Source: an uncultured Selenomonadaceae bacterium (GTDB lineage: Bacteria > Bacillota > Negativicutes > Selenomonadales > Selenomonadaceae). Taken from it: 6,277 nucleotides of DNA. The translations under genes and the position numbers were made by a program. Of this stretch, positions 5,994-6,277 are shown piece by piece (the first letter of the stretch is position 1; every line of letters starts with the position of its first letter). The notes below the pieces were generated by a model that did no database searches, had not been told where the DNA came from, and worked only from the letters and a program-made list of their open reading frames with translations. The stretch lies in assembly GCA_905236145.1 (NCBI GenBank), contig CAJOOE010000176.1, forward strand, positions 1-6,277, written 5' to 3'.

Positions 5994-6040
5994 AAAAAAG
6001 AGTTTCCGGGAAGAAAAAATTTTTTCCGGAAACTTTTTTA
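5994..6040 (+). terminator. Terminator of rubrerythrin, probably bidirectional
   Basis: AGTTTCCGG (6001-6009) pairs perfectly with CCGGAAACT (6026-6034). The stem can extend through a G-T wobble into A/T pairs, and a T6 run (6034-6039) follows. The loop itself contains A6T6. On the minus strand an almost equal T run (TCTTTTTT) follows, so the same element can end the minus-strand gene that stops at 6065. Confidence 0.85.
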
Positions 6041-6064
6041 TTTGCCGCGAAAAAGACGGAGGAT

Positions 6065-6277
6065 TTACGGAAATTGAATCGGCATTTTTGTTTTTCTGTA
6101 GCGTGCAAAGAAATCGTCGGTTACTTCGTTCTGCAATCTCCAATAATATGCGAGAAATTTTTGTGCAATTTCCGGAGTGATGTCTGCGGAATCCATAAAA
6201 TACCGGTCGTCAAATTGACCGAACTTCATTAAATTTTGCGGACTGAATCCCTTGAACATTTGACAAGCATAAAAATA
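6065..6277 (-). CDS. C-terminal part of an unrecognised protein, runs off the window edge
   Basis: The minus-strand frame is open from the right edge to a TAA at 6067-6065, giving at least 70 residues. An in-frame ATG occurs at 6259, but the frame stays open upstream of it (YFYACQ before the Met), so this is probably the end of a longer gene. The residues are protein-like: aromatic- and charge-rich, e.g. FGQFDDRYFMDSAD and ITPEIAQKFLAYYWRLQNEV, ending KMPIQFP. No motif was recognised. The stop lies 25 bp before a terminator that works in this direction, which supports it being real. Confidence 0.55.
   Translation of the reverse strand, partial: YFYACQMFKGFSPQNLMKFGQFDDRYFMDSADITPEIAQKFLAYYWRLQNEVTDDFFARYRKTKMPIQFP

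Noticed and set aside
5860..6077. Open frames across the duplicated segment and terminator (e.g. plus 5874-6077)
   Set aside because: They arise from the out-of-frame duplicate and the terminator A/T runs; they have no ribosome site and no plausible protein.
1..6277. CRISPR array, insertion sequence or prophage
   Set aside because: No regularly spaced repeats, transposase, terminal inverted repeats or phage genes are visible; the only notable repeat is the two-copy rubrerythrin 3'-end duplication.

Overview
The window looks like a bacterial chromosome segment, most probably from an anaerobic, diderm (outer-membrane) Firmicute of the Negativicutes type. This is an inference. A MlaE-type lipid-transport permease implies an outer membrane. 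The 'reverse' rubrerythrin, the UPF0210/PFL-family protein, the strong AGGAGG-type ribosome sites and the TTG starts are Firmicute-like and anaerobe-like. No 16S or other marker is present, so the placement is tentative.

Layout, left to right: (1) a complete tRNA-Pro(GGG) with encoded CCA at 5-81, followed by a short spacer holding a long hairpin. (2) A TTG-initiated Cu(+)-exporting P1B-1 ATPase (CopA, 195-2777, 860 aa) with one N-terminal HMA domain and an additional CopZ-like HMA domain fused to its C terminus, closed by a strong terminator. (3) A promoter with a perfect extended -10 driving a single MlaE-type ABC permease gene (2919-3659) whose N-terminal start is problematic. (4) A convergent UPF0210/DUF711 (PFL-like) gene on the minus strand (3738-5099), separated from mlaE by a hairpin that works better on the minus strand. 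(5) A divergent promoter and a reverse rubrerythrin (5319-5861). (6) A decayed tandem copy of the last ~107 bp of that rubrerythrin gene in its 3' UTR, then a bidirectional terminator. (7) The 3' end of an unrecognised minus-strand gene that runs off the right edge.

The genes do not form one pathway; they are mostly single-gene transcription units (copper export, lipid transport, unknown PFL-like function, peroxide/oxygen defence). The most interesting signal is inside copA. A perfect AGGAGG ribosome site sits 8 nt before an in-frame TTG at 2574, exactly where a free-standing 67-aa CopZ copper chaperone would begin. The locus may therefore encode both the fused pump and a separate chaperone by internal initiation, or it may be a recent copA-copZ gene fusion that has kept the old start signal. 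Second come the 3'-end duplication behind rubrerythrin and the apparent frame break at the start of mlaE.
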